From assembly GCA_027593305.1 (NCBI GenBank), contig JAQCJA010000054.1, positions 1 to 15,172 on the forward strand: DNA of 15,172 nt, read 5' to 3'. Source of the stretch: a bacterium. GTDB lineage: Bacteria; Latescibacterota; UBA2968; UBA8231. The notes under the pieces are model-generated. The model was not told where the DNA came from. It did no database searches and saw only the letters and a program-made list of their open reading frames with translations. Positions 7,102-14,247 of this stretch are shown in pieces. Position numbers and translations under genes: made by a program. Position 1 is the stretch's first letter, and the number at the start of each line of letters is the position of its first letter.

Positions 7102-8850
7102 CTAGTCGGCCACGTCGCCGCCGGTGCGGCGATAGCGGGCCAGCTCTTCAGGGAAGTGCTCGACGATGGACTCGATCGGCGCCGGCGTCATGCCCCCCAT
7201 GGCGCAGAGGCTGCCGTACTTCATCGTTTCGCACAGGTCGCCCAGCAGGGCCAGACGTTGATCGGTGACACCATCCTCGATCATCTGATCGAACAGCTCC
7301 GTACCACGCACGGCACCGATGCGGCAGGGAAAACACTTGCCGCAACTCTCCACCGCACAGAAGTGAAACAGGCCACGCCCGATCTTGACCAGATCGTCCT
7401 GCTGCGAGTAGACGACGATCCCACCGTGACCGAGCAGACCGCCGGCGGCGGCCATCGCCTCGAATTCGAGGGGTGTGTCCAGCAGTGACTCGGGCAGCAG
7501 ACCGCCGAGGGGCCCGCCGACCTGTACCGCCTTGAACGTCTGCCCGTCGGCCATGCCACCAGCCAGGTCGAAGATGACCTGACGCAGCGTTGTGCCGAGG
7601 GCGACCTCATAGATCCCGGGATTCTGTACGCGGCTGTTGAGACTCAGCACCTTGGTGCCACGTGAGGTTTGCCTGCCGATGCCGGCATAGGCGGCGCCGC
7701 CATGTTCGATGATCCAGGGGAGCGTGTGCAGCGTCTCGACATTGTTGACCGCTGTCGGGCAGCGCCACAGACCTTCCTGGGCCGGAAAGGGGGGCCGAAT
7801 ACTGACCAGTGCGGGCAGACCCTCCAACGACCGCAGCAGGCTCGTCTCCTCGCCACAGATGTAGGCGCCCTGTCCACGCACCACCGAGATCTCACAACCA
7901 GCCAGCAGTCCCGCCTCGCGCGCCTGGGTGACGGCTGCCGTCAGGATCTGTCGGGCCCTCGGGTATTCGGCGCGAGCGTAGATGTAGGCGTGTTGTGCAC
8001 CCGTGGCGTGTGCGGCGATGAGGATGCCTTCGATCTGCGAGTGCGGATCGCGTTCGATGAGTTCCTTGTCGATGTAGGAGCCCGCATCCCCCTCGTCGAA
8101 GTTGACGACGACGAAACGTCGCCCGGATCCATCGGGGGCCTCACTGTCGCGCACGGTCTGCAATTTGGTCCCCGTGGGAAAGCCGGCACCCCCGCGACCG
8201 CGCAACTGGCTGGACTTGATCTCGTCGATCACCGCCTGCGGCGCCATGCCACGAGCCTTGCGCAGAGCCGAGTAGATGCCCCGGTCGCGCGCCGACTCGA
8301 GGTCGGTCACGTCGTGACCCATGTGGCGCAGAACCACCACAGGCTGCTCTGCCTGCGGCACGTGCACCACGTTGGTCGGCTCGTGCAGGCCGTGTTCGCT
8401 GCCGCCCTGCACGTATGCCAGCACCGCGTCGAGCGCGCCATGGGCGGCAAGGCTTACGGGCACATCATCGATCATGGCGTTGGGTCCCAGACCACAATAA
8501 CCCAGGCAGGCCACATGTTCCAGGCGCGTACCCGTAGCCGAGACCTCTCCCGGGTCGATGCCAAGCACGCTACGGCAGTGGTCGAGGACGGCATCACAGC
8601 CAGCGGCGCGACAGGCCTCGCCATTGCAGATTTTCAGTGCGTGCTGTGCGGGCCGATCCTGCGACAATTCATCGTAGAATTTCGCCGTGGCACGCACTAA
8701 TGAAGGCGGCAGGCTGAAGGTCTCGGCCAGTTGCCCAATGTCATCGTCGCTGACGAAGCCCTGTCGCTGGTGCAGGCGGACCAGTTCGTCGTAAACCGTC
8801 TGGCCTTCACCGAGAAACTTGTTCTGCAGGGCGATGAGATTGCGCGACAT
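7102..8850 (-). CDS. fdhB: formate dehydrogenase beta subunit, NuoE-NuoF (FdsG-FdsB) fusion
   Basis: A 582-aa diaphorase subunit that passes electrons from the formate-oxidising subunit to NAD+. Residues about 1-145 are NuoE-like, with a [2Fe-2S] site at Cys75, Cys80, Cys115 and Cys119 (C-x4-C and C-x3-C). Residues about 175-575 are NuoF-like: the glycine-rich nucleotide/FMN segment RGRGGAGFPTG (217-227), GQGAYICGEETSLLRSLEG (326-344), and the [4Fe-4S] motif SCGKCFPCR with Cys503, 506, 509 and the fourth ligand Cys549. I chose the ATG at 8850. An in-frame TTG at 8895 overlaps the predicted -10 box, so it would not lie on the transcript. No clear Shine-Dalgarno is visible at either. In most FdsGBA enzymes these are two proteins. 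The fused form is that of Methylobacterium FDH1 beta (about 570 aa). Confidence 0.93.
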   Translation of the reverse strand: MSRNLIALQNKFLGEGQTVYDELVRLHQRQGFVSDDDIGQLAETFSLPPSLVRATAKFYDELSQDRPAQHALKICNGEACRAAGCDAVLDHCRSVLGIDPGEVSATGTRLEHVACLGYCGLGPNAMIDDVPVSLAAHGALDAVLAYVQGGSEHGLHEPTNVVHVPQAEQPVVVLRHMGHDVTDLESARDRGIYSALRKARGMAPQAVIDEIKSSQLRGRGGAGFPTGTKLQTVRDSEAPDGSGRRFVVVNFDEGDAGSYIDKELIERDPHSQIEGILIAAHATGAQHAYIYARAEYPRARQILTAAVTQAREAGLLAGCEISVVRGQGAYICGEETSLLRSLEGLPALVSIRPPFPAQEGLWRCPTAVNNVETLHTLPWIIEHGGAAYAGIGRQTSRGTKVLSLNSRVQNPGIYEVALGTTLRQVIFDLAGGMADGQTFKAVQVGGPLGGLLPESLLDTPLEFEAMAAAGGLLGHGGIVVYSQQDDLVKIGRGLFHFCAVESCGKCFPCRIGAVRGTELFDQMIEDGVTDQRLALLGDLCETMKYGSLCAMGGMTPAPIESIVEHFPEELARYRRTGGDVAD

Positions 8851-8894
8851 GGGCGACCGGTACTGTGCGGAGGGAGAATGCCTGAGAATCCTCA

Positions 8895-8923
8895 AAGATA
8901 CCGGTTGGCGGCGGAGCCCTCAA
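8895..8923 (-). promoter_or_regulatory. candidate sigma70-type promoter of the formate dehydrogenase operon
   Basis: On the minus strand, TTGAGG (8923-8918) and TATCTT (8900-8895) are separated by exactly 17 bases. Each matches four of six consensus positions. Initiation would fall near 8887, leaving a leader of about 37 bases before the ATG at 8850. A short palindrome TGAG-N4-CTCA (8883-8894) abuts the -10 box and could be an operator, but its 4-bp arms are weak. The whole 145-base gap from 8851 to 8995 holds no other convincing element. Confidence 0.4.
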
Positions 8924-8995
8924 GGTGATTGTTGACAGCTACGGGTACGCCTGGTGGTGATTCAGTCGACGAGGCAGGGCGCGAACCACCTGGGT

Positions 8996-10474
8996 CTAGG
9001 TATGGATCCGGTGCAGCGCATAAACCGTCGCCTGTTGCAGATGCAGGCGCAGCATGAACTCACCCTGCAGGTCCTGCAACGGCCGGTGCTGCCAGGTCAC
9101 CGGGTGCCGCAGGCAATCTCCACGAATGGGCACCGCCTCCTGCAGTGTGTAGCCCGGTACGCGACGGCCCCCGGCATCCAGCAACTCGACACGCACACAC
9201 CCCGATCCGGCGTCGGCGTTGAGTTCCAGGCCCCGCAACCCGGTGACCGACATTTTTCGCAGCGTCACCTGGCCCACACCGTGAACGGGTTGTCGCTGCG
9301 TCGACAGATCTGTCAGCGCCAGGGGTGCCAGGCCGGCGAAACGATCGCGCCGCAGCGTTGCCAGACCAATCCCGCTGACATGCCGGTCGTCATCACCGGA
9401 GGTGGCGCCGGCAGAGTAACCCCCGTAGTAGAAGCGCATCTCCTGCTGCAGAAACACCGGTGTGGAGTTGGTGAAGATCGAGCCGCCATCAAAGGCCCCC
9501 GCAGGGCCGCGGGGCAGAAAGAACTCGTCACGGCAGGGCCGCTGCCAGTTGCGGCCGTCGCGGCTGAGCATCAGTTCCACGTCGATCACGCCGCCACCGA
9601 CACCACGATCCAGGATCTGGTTGAGGCAGATGTAGACACCGGCGTGGAAAAAGACAGGCGTCGTGTGGAACTCGACATGGGGCGGGTCATCATCGTCCGG
9701 GGCACAGACGAGTTCCGGGATCGACCAGTCGAGAAAATCGGGACTCTCAGTGCGCCCCATGGCATGTTTCCAGGCCATGCGACCGTCCGGTCCATCAATC
9801 CACATCTTGCCATACCAGGCGTAGACGTGGTGCAGCGGATCGAAAAACACATCCGCAGCATCACTCATCGACAACGGCACCGCCCAGGCACGGTCCGTGT
9901 CCGTCGTCAGAGGTACTTCGTCGCCGCTGCTCCCATAGGCGATCGGCAGCAGCGGCGCCTGGTCGTGTTTCATCCAGTGGATGCCATCGGCAGAGAAGGC
10001 CACACACAGTCCGGGTCGCTGGCCGGTATCCGTCTCGGTCCAGTCGAAATAGGCCATGCGGTAACGCCGGGCCCTGTCGGGCTCATCGACATCGACGAGC
10101 ACACTGCAGCAATAGCGAAAGGAATGCCCGCCACTGCCCAGCAGCACGATGTTGGTCCGGGCACAAGCGCCAAAGGCAAACAGGTCGAGATCAGGTTTGC
10201 GGAAATGGATGCCATCATCGGATTCGGCATAACAGACAACGCAACCATAGCGGCGGTCCTGTAGCCGATTGCCAATGTAGGATTGGTACCACAACTGGTA
10301 GCGGCCTGTTTCGGGATTGCAGTAAATGCTGTTCCAGGCCAGTGCCGTCTCCCACGGTTCGGTGGCCGCCACCAGCGGATTGGCAGCATGGCGTACAGGC
10401 GCGTGGAACACCCGCTTTGTACCGGAGCGGTAGAGGACGTGATGATCGTCGACAAACAGCCAGGTGTCGTTCAT
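8996..10474 (-). CDS. five-bladed beta-propeller glycosidase-like protein with C-terminal beta-sandwich
   Basis: A 492-aa protein of the GH32/GH43/GH62-like propeller group, the type common as uncharacterised proteins in planctomycetes and similar phyla. The blade signature S-x-D-G-x-x-W/F recurs: ESDDGIHF (84-91), FSADGIHW (160-167), LSRDGRNW (303-310), plus a degenerate SPDFLDWS (244-251). Between blades lie aromatic strands such as YQLWYQSY (59-66) and MRFYYGGY (346-353). Residues about 390-492 form a small beta-sandwich that follows these propellers in related proteins (LELNADAGSG, then VRVELLDAGG). There is no signal peptide, so it is probably cytoplasmic. Candidate catalytic acids cannot be assigned without a structure alignment, so glycosidase activity is not proven. 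It starts 46 bases after the PLP enzyme stop on the same strand, so it is likely the second gene of that operon. No clear Shine-Dalgarno precedes its ATG. Confidence 0.75.
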   Translation of the reverse strand: MNDTWLFVDDHHVLYRSGTKRVFHAPVRHAANPLVAATEPWETALAWNSIYCNPETGRYQLWYQSYIGNRLQDRRYGCVVCYAESDDGIHFRKPDLDLFAFGACARTNIVLLGSGGHSFRYCCSVLVDVDEPDRARRYRMAYFDWTETDTGQRPGLCVAFSADGIHWMKHDQAPLLPIAYGSSGDEVPLTTDTDRAWAVPLSMSDAADVFFDPLHHVYAWYGKMWIDGPDGRMAWKHAMGRTESPDFLDWSIPELVCAPDDDDPPHVEFHTTPVFFHAGVYICLNQILDRGVGGGVIDVELMLSRDGRNWQRPCRDEFFLPRGPAGAFDGGSIFTNSTPVFLQQEMRFYYGGYSAGATSGDDDRHVSGIGLATLRRDRFAGLAPLALTDLSTQRQPVHGVGQVTLRKMSVTGLRGLELNADAGSGCVRVELLDAGGRRVPGYTLQEAVPIRGDCLRHPVTWQHRPLQDLQGEFMLRLHLQQATVYALHRIHT

Positions 10475-10520
10475 GGATTTTGCAACAGGGTTGGCCCGGT
10501 GTCTGCGGTGGTCGTGTCGC

Positions 10521-12122
10521 TTATGTCGCCAGCGGCGGTCCGCCCGGGATCGTGATGGGTCGGCGCGGGCGCTGCCGCTGGCACCGGTGGGCGGCGAAGG
10601 TAGCCGTCAGGTATTCGCCCAGGTGGATCGAGCCCGTGATGGCGTCGGTGGTGGCGTCGGTGGTGGCGTCGGCCGCCCAGGTACCGGAAAACAGGAAGGG
10701 GACCAGGTCTCCCGGCTGACTTGCGGCGCTGCGCAGCCTGACTCGGTTTCCCTCGATGGTGCCGCGGATGTCCTGCGTGGAGAAGTCGCTCTCATGCACA
10801 CCATCGATCCAGTTGCCATCCTGCGCCAGCAGCAGACGATGGTGGCTGGTGCTGGTGGAGTACTCAATCGTCAGATCCCAGGGTCCGCTGAGGTCGACCC
10901 CGGCAGGTTCCATGTTTTTGGACCGCGGCGTGCGCTTCTGCGTCAGAATGGCACGTACCCGTTCGGCCACGACCTGCGCATTGCCGGGCTGCATCTGACT
11001 CGGAGTGATCCGAATGCTGGCGCTGTCGTCATCATCCGCACTGCCCACGGCGATTCTGGGACTCTTTCTGGCGAAGTCTTCCGCCACCTCCTCCCCGGTG
11101 ATGTGCAGCACCTCGGGGTCCCAGCCAATGCTGAGACTCGGCGCCCGGTTGTTGAGGCTGGCAGGTTCGGCGACCTGCGTCGTTACGCCGGTGATGGGGG
11201 CCACGTGCCGTGCGATGTCATCGAGTATGGCCAGCCAGTTGTGCCACTCCTGCTCGTGGTCGCGGGTGACCCAGGCCTCGACGGCGGCCAGCATCCCCAT
11301 GATCTCCTCCTTGCCGATCTTGTCGTCCCGCCCAGGGCCGTGGTGCGGAGCACTGGCCTGCCACGCCGATATCAGCAGGTCCTTGCGGCCCAGGACCAGC
11401 CCGGCACACTGGGGACCACACAGCGCTTTACCGCCGCTGTAGGCGACAACCGTCGCCCCGCGTGCCAGATGCACCGGCGGCAGCGTCAGGTTCTCGGCGG
11501 CGGCATCGGCCAGGATCGGCACGCCCCAGGGCGCCGCGATGGCCGCCATCGTTTCCAGCGACAGCGGCTGATCGGCATCGGCGGCGCGCCCGGTGACGAA
11601 GTAGATCATCGCCGTCTTCGGGTTGATGGCCTGCTCCAGCTGCTGGGGCGTATCCACCATGACGATCTCGACGCCGACGTTGCGCACCGCGTGGTCGTAG
11701 ACATTGCGGGAGGATCTGGGGATGATGACCTGGGTCTTGTCGAAGCCCGACAGGTTCGGAATGCGCACCAGCTTCTCCGGATTGCCTCCCGTAACGCAGG
11801 CGGTGGTGACGTGGCGGATGCCCGCAGCACAACCGGAGGCGATCAGTCCCCATTCGGCGCCGGTGATGTGTGCCAGCTTCTGCCCGACGGCGGCGGCCAG
11901 CTCGTCGTACTGCACGAAGTAGCCAGCGGCGGCCTCCATCGCCTGCAGGACTTCAGGTCTCTCGACCGAACCGCCAATGATGGTGAATGTGCCCCGACAG
12001 TTGATGATGGGTTCCACCCCGATGGCCTGATAGATATTCCCATGGGCGTTCTGGTTGCCGGCCGCTCTGTCGGTCAGAAAGGGGGTGATGGTCAGGGCAG
12101 CGGCAGCATCTGTTTGTTGCAC
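10521..12122 (-). CDS. SelA/DgaE-like PLP-dependent enzyme with extra C-terminal beta-rich domain
   Basis: A 533-aa fold-type I PLP enzyme of the SelA-like group, which includes selenocysteine synthase and the DgaE 2-amino-2-deoxy-gluconate-6-phosphate ammonia lyase. Evidence: INCRGTFTIIGGS (40-52) at the substrate loop, SGCAAGI (96-102) at the phosphate site, Asp206 in PILADAAAE binding the pyridine nitrogen, and the Schiff-base Lys232 in YSGGKALCGPQCAGLVLG. The GGK-x4-GPQ form is closer to DgaE-type enzymes than to true SelA, so a lyase or aldolase on an amino acid or amino sugar is more likely than a role with tRNA. Residues about 412-513 are an added beta-rich, lipocalin-like domain (WDLTIEY, GTIEGNRVRLRS, FLFSGTW, GEYLTATF), followed by a basic, proline-rich tail. 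The start is GTG with AAAGGA 7 bases upstream. It leads the operon with the propeller gene. Confidence 0.85.
   Translation of the reverse strand: MQQTDAAAALTITPFLTDRAAGNQNAHGNIYQAIGVEPIINCRGTFTIIGGSVERPEVLQAMEAAAGYFVQYDELAAAVGQKLAHITGAEWGLIASGCAAGIRHVTTACVTGGNPEKLVRIPNLSGFDKTQVIIPRSSRNVYDHAVRNVGVEIVMVDTPQQLEQAINPKTAMIYFVTGRAADADQPLSLETMAAIAAPWGVPILADAAAENLTLPPVHLARGATVVAYSGGKALCGPQCAGLVLGRKDLLISAWQASAPHHGPGRDDKIGKEEIMGMLAAVEAWVTRDHEQEWHNWLAILDDIARHVAPITGVTTQVAEPASLNNRAPSLSIGWDPEVLHITGEEVAEDFARKSPRIAVGSADDDDSASIRITPSQMQPGNAQVVAERVRAILTQKRTPRSKNMEPAGVDLSGPWDLTIEYSTSTSHHRLLLAQDGNWIDGVHESDFSTQDIRGTIEGNRVRLRSAASQPGDLVPFLFSGTWAADATTDATTDAITGSIHLGEYLTATFAAHRCQRQRPRRPITIPGGPPLAT
10638..10673 (-). repeat. 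three tandem 12-bp copies inside the tail domain of the PLP enzyme
   Basis: On the plus strand GATGGCGTCGGT, GGTGGCGTCGGT and GGTGGCGTCGGC follow one another, differing only at one base in the first and one in the last. In the gene's frame they encode the repeated Ala-Thr-Thr-Asp stretch at residues 484-495, most likely a loop of the beta-rich domain. The 12-bp unit keeps the frame, so copy-number change would only lengthen the loop. Confidence 0.75.
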
Positions 12123-12129
12123 GGCGAGG

Positions 12130-12135
12130 TCCTTT
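12130..12135 (-). promoter_or_regulatory. ribosome binding site that fixes a GTG start
   Basis: AAAGGA on the minus strand lies 7 bases before the GTG at 12122. It is the best Shine-Dalgarno in the window and supports the non-ATG start of the PLP enzyme over the internal Met62. Confidence 0.65.
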
Positions 12136-12163
12136 CAGATGGCGTGGCACAGTTGGAGCCGAG

Positions 12164-12179
12164 AGGATACAACGATCCT
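12164..12179. promoter_or_regulatory. inverted repeat in the divergent intergenic region, possible operator
   Basis: AGGAT-ACAACG-ATCCT is a perfect 5-bp inverted repeat with a 6-base centre, 42-57 bases upstream of the PLP enzyme start. On the minus strand its outer half includes TATCCT (12169-12164), a possible -10 box without a good -35 partner. A repressor here would block leftward transcription. The arms are short, so chance is a real alternative. Nothing else in 12123-12333 was recognised besides the promoter at 12207-12235. Confidence 0.25.
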
Positions 12180-12206
12180 TGCCTGCACACGAGGGTAGCC
12201 CGTTGG

Positions 12207-12235
12207 TTGGTAGCGGCAGAGCACAATCCTATCTT
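12207..12235 (+). promoter_or_regulatory. candidate sigma70-type promoter of the hydrolase gene
   Basis: TTGGTA (12207-12212) and TATCTT (12230-12235) are separated by 17 bases. Each matches four of six consensus positions. The -10 hexamer is identical to that proposed for the formate dehydrogenase operon. Initiation near 12242 would give a leader of about 92 bases before the ATG at 12334. Confidence 0.35.
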
Positions 12236-12333
12236 CCTCACACAACCTGTGGCTGCGACGGCACGCGAGCCTCTGGCCTTCTGCCAGCAACCGTCTTCTT
12301 TCCCTCCCGTATCAGTCCCGGGGACCTGCTCTC

Positions 12334-14247
12334 ATGGCAAAATCGCACAAGACCAACGACCTGTCCCGCAGCAGTGATGTTCCCCGTCGCTTCCGCAAGC
12401 CGACGCAGGGTTTCAATCACACACGCATGCAGGTGATGGTACCCATGCGTGATGGTATCAAGCTGTTCACCATCGTCATGATCCCACACGATGTTGATGG
12501 CCGGATGCCCATCATCTTTACGCGCACCCCGTACAGCGCGGCCAAACGCGCGACCCGCGTCGAGAGCCCGGACATTGCCATGGCTCTGCCGCCGGCGGAC
12601 GAGGCGTTGGTGCGGGATGGCTACATCCGCGTGTATCAGGATGTGCGCGGTCGATTCGGCTCCAAAGGGCAGTACGTCATGACCATGCCGACACGAGGCC
12701 CCTTCAATTCCGGCACGATCGATCAGGTGACGGACGCCGCCGACACGATCGACTGGCTGCTGGCCAACGTTCCGGGCAACAATGGCCGCGTCGGTATTAC
12801 CGGGGTATCGTACGACGGCTTCCTGACGCTGATGGCACTGCTGGACCCGCACCCGGCATTAAAAGCTGCCGTGCCCATCAACTCCATGGTCGACTGCTGG
12901 CTGGGCGACGACTTCTACCGCCACGGCGCCTTCCGCACGGTGATGCTCGAGTATGTCTACCGGCAGACCGCCAGCAACAACGCCAGCCAGGGCATCCCCT
13001 GGGGCTATCATGATTTCTACACCGCCGTGCTCGAAGCCGGTTCCATCGGTGAACTGGGCCGGCGTTACGGTGCCGATAAACTTCCGGCCTGGAACCGGCT
13101 GCTGGAGCATGCCGCCTACGACGAATACTGGCAGGACCAGGCGCTGCAGGAGCTGCTGGCAAAAGCGCCGCGCAAGGTCCCCGTGCTCACCGTCCACAGC
13201 CTTTTCGACCAGGAGGATCTCTACGGTCCCATGCTGAGCCATGCGGCGATGGCCCGGCGCGATCGAACCGGCACCCGGACCCATCTGGCGATCGGACCGT
13301 GGTGCCACGGGCAGTCGACGGGAGACGGCTCCGAACTTGGCAGCATGCGCTGGGGGGCCGACACGTCCCTGCAGTTTCGTCAGGGCCTGCTCCAGCCCTT
13401 CTGGGACCTGCACCTGAAGGGCGTGGAGCCGGCGACGCCGTTGCCCGCGGTGCTGGCCTTCGAGACGGGCGCCAATGCCTGGCGGACCTACGACGCGTGG
13501 CCACCGAAACAGCAGCACAAGCCAGCACCGGATGCCGGACGTCTCTATCTGCAACCGGATGGCGGGTTGAGTTTTGCCGCGCCGTCGGCTGGCGGGACCT
13601 GCAGTACGGAGTACGTCTCCGACCCGGCCAAACCTGTGCCGTACCGCGTGCGTCCCATCGTACCGTCCTTTGGCGGCTCCGGGTCCACCTGGCGCCGCTG
13701 GCTGGTGGATGACCAACGACCCTTTGCCGACCGCACGGACGTTCTCGTCTTTGTCAGTGCGCCTCTGCGGGATCCCCTGACCCTTGCCGGTGCGGTAATG
13801 GCGACGCTGTTTGCCTCTACCACCGGCACGGATGCCGACTGGGTCGTCAAGCTCATCGATCTGTATCCCGACGAAGTTCCAGCACAGCCGGAGCTTGGCG
13901 GCTATCAGCTGATGATCTCCGCTGACATTCTGCGCGGCCGCTACCGCGAGAGTTTCACCACGGCGCGGCCGATTCCCGCCGACGAAGTGCTGCCCTACCG
14001 CATCCCCATGCCCCATGTCAACCACACGTTCCTGGCCGGGCATCGCCTGCTGGTACAGATCCAGAGCTCGTGGTTTCCGCTGTGTGATCGCAACCCGCAG
14101 ACCTTCGTCGACAATATCGCCTGGGCGCACCCGGAAGACTTCATTCCGGCGACCCAGCGGATCCATCATGCGCCAGGGGCGGCCAGTTTCATCGAACTGC
14201 CGGTGATCACGGCTGCCGCTGCAGCAAGAAAACCGCGACGCCGATGA
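12334..14247 (+). CDS. CocE/NonD-family serine hydrolase, alpha-amino-acid ester hydrolase type
   Basis: A 637-aa S15-like alpha/beta hydrolase with a C-terminal jelly-roll domain (about 420-625). GVSYDGF carries the nucleophile Ser159. Asp292 in LFDQEDLYG and His325 in GPWCHG complete the triad, and Tyr67 in TRTPYS is the expected oxyanion residue. The spacing Ser-133-Asp-33-His equals that of Xanthomonas alpha-amino-acid ester hydrolase (Ser174, Asp307, His340, from memory). The three acids that bind the substrate amino group there (Asp208, Glu309, Asp310) are present here as Asp193, Glu294 and Asp295. The likely reaction is hydrolysis or transfer of alpha-amino-acyl groups from esters or amides. 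Unlike characterised AEHs it has no signal peptide: the N-terminus is polar, so it is probably cytoplasmic. GGGGA lies 9 bases before the ATG. Its last 41 bases overlap the convergent transporter gene. Confidence 0.9.
   Translation: MAKSHKTNDLSRSSDVPRRFRKPTQGFNHTRMQVMVPMRDGIKLFTIVMIPHDVDGRMPIIFTRTPYSAAKRATRVESPDIAMALPPADEALVRDGYIRVYQDVRGRFGSKGQYVMTMPTRGPFNSGTIDQVTDAADTIDWLLANVPGNNGRVGITGVSYDGFLTLMALLDPHPALKAAVPINSMVDCWLGDDFYRHGAFRTVMLEYVYRQTASNNASQGIPWGYHDFYTAVLEAGSIGELGRRYGADKLPAWNRLLEHAAYDEYWQDQALQELLAKAPRKVPVLTVHSLFDQEDLYGPMLSHAAMARRDRTGTRTHLAIGPWCHGQSTGDGSELGSMRWGADTSLQFRQGLLQPFWDLHLKGVEPATPLPAVLAFETGANAWRTYDAWPPKQQHKPAPDAGRLYLQPDGGLSFAAPSAGGTCSTEYVSDPAKPVPYRVRPIVPSFGGSGSTWRRWLVDDQRPFADRTDVLVFVSAPLRDPLTLAGAVMATLFASTTGTDADWVVKLIDLYPDEVPAQPELGGYQLMISADILRGRYRESFTTARPIPADEVLPYRIPMPHVNHTFLAGHRLLVQIQSSWFPLCDRNPQTFVDNIAWAHPEDFIPATQRIHHAPGAASFIELPVITAAAAARKPRRR

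Noticed and set aside
8851..8895. TTG start adding 15 residues to the formate dehydrogenase beta subunit
   Set aside because: It overlaps the predicted -10 box, lacks a Shine-Dalgarno, and the NuoE-like domain begins after the ATG at 8850.
8950..8993. Hairpin downstream of the propeller gene (CCTGGTGGT with ACCACCTGG) as a terminator
   Set aside because: The 9-bp stem contains a T-T mismatch, the loop is 26 bases, and no T-run follows on the minus strand.
10521..12122. Annotation as selenocysteine synthase (selA)
   Set aside because: The Schiff-base region reads SGGK-x4-GPQ as in DgaE-type lyases, there is an unrelated C-terminal domain, and no selB or selC is nearby. The formate dehydrogenase uses cysteine.
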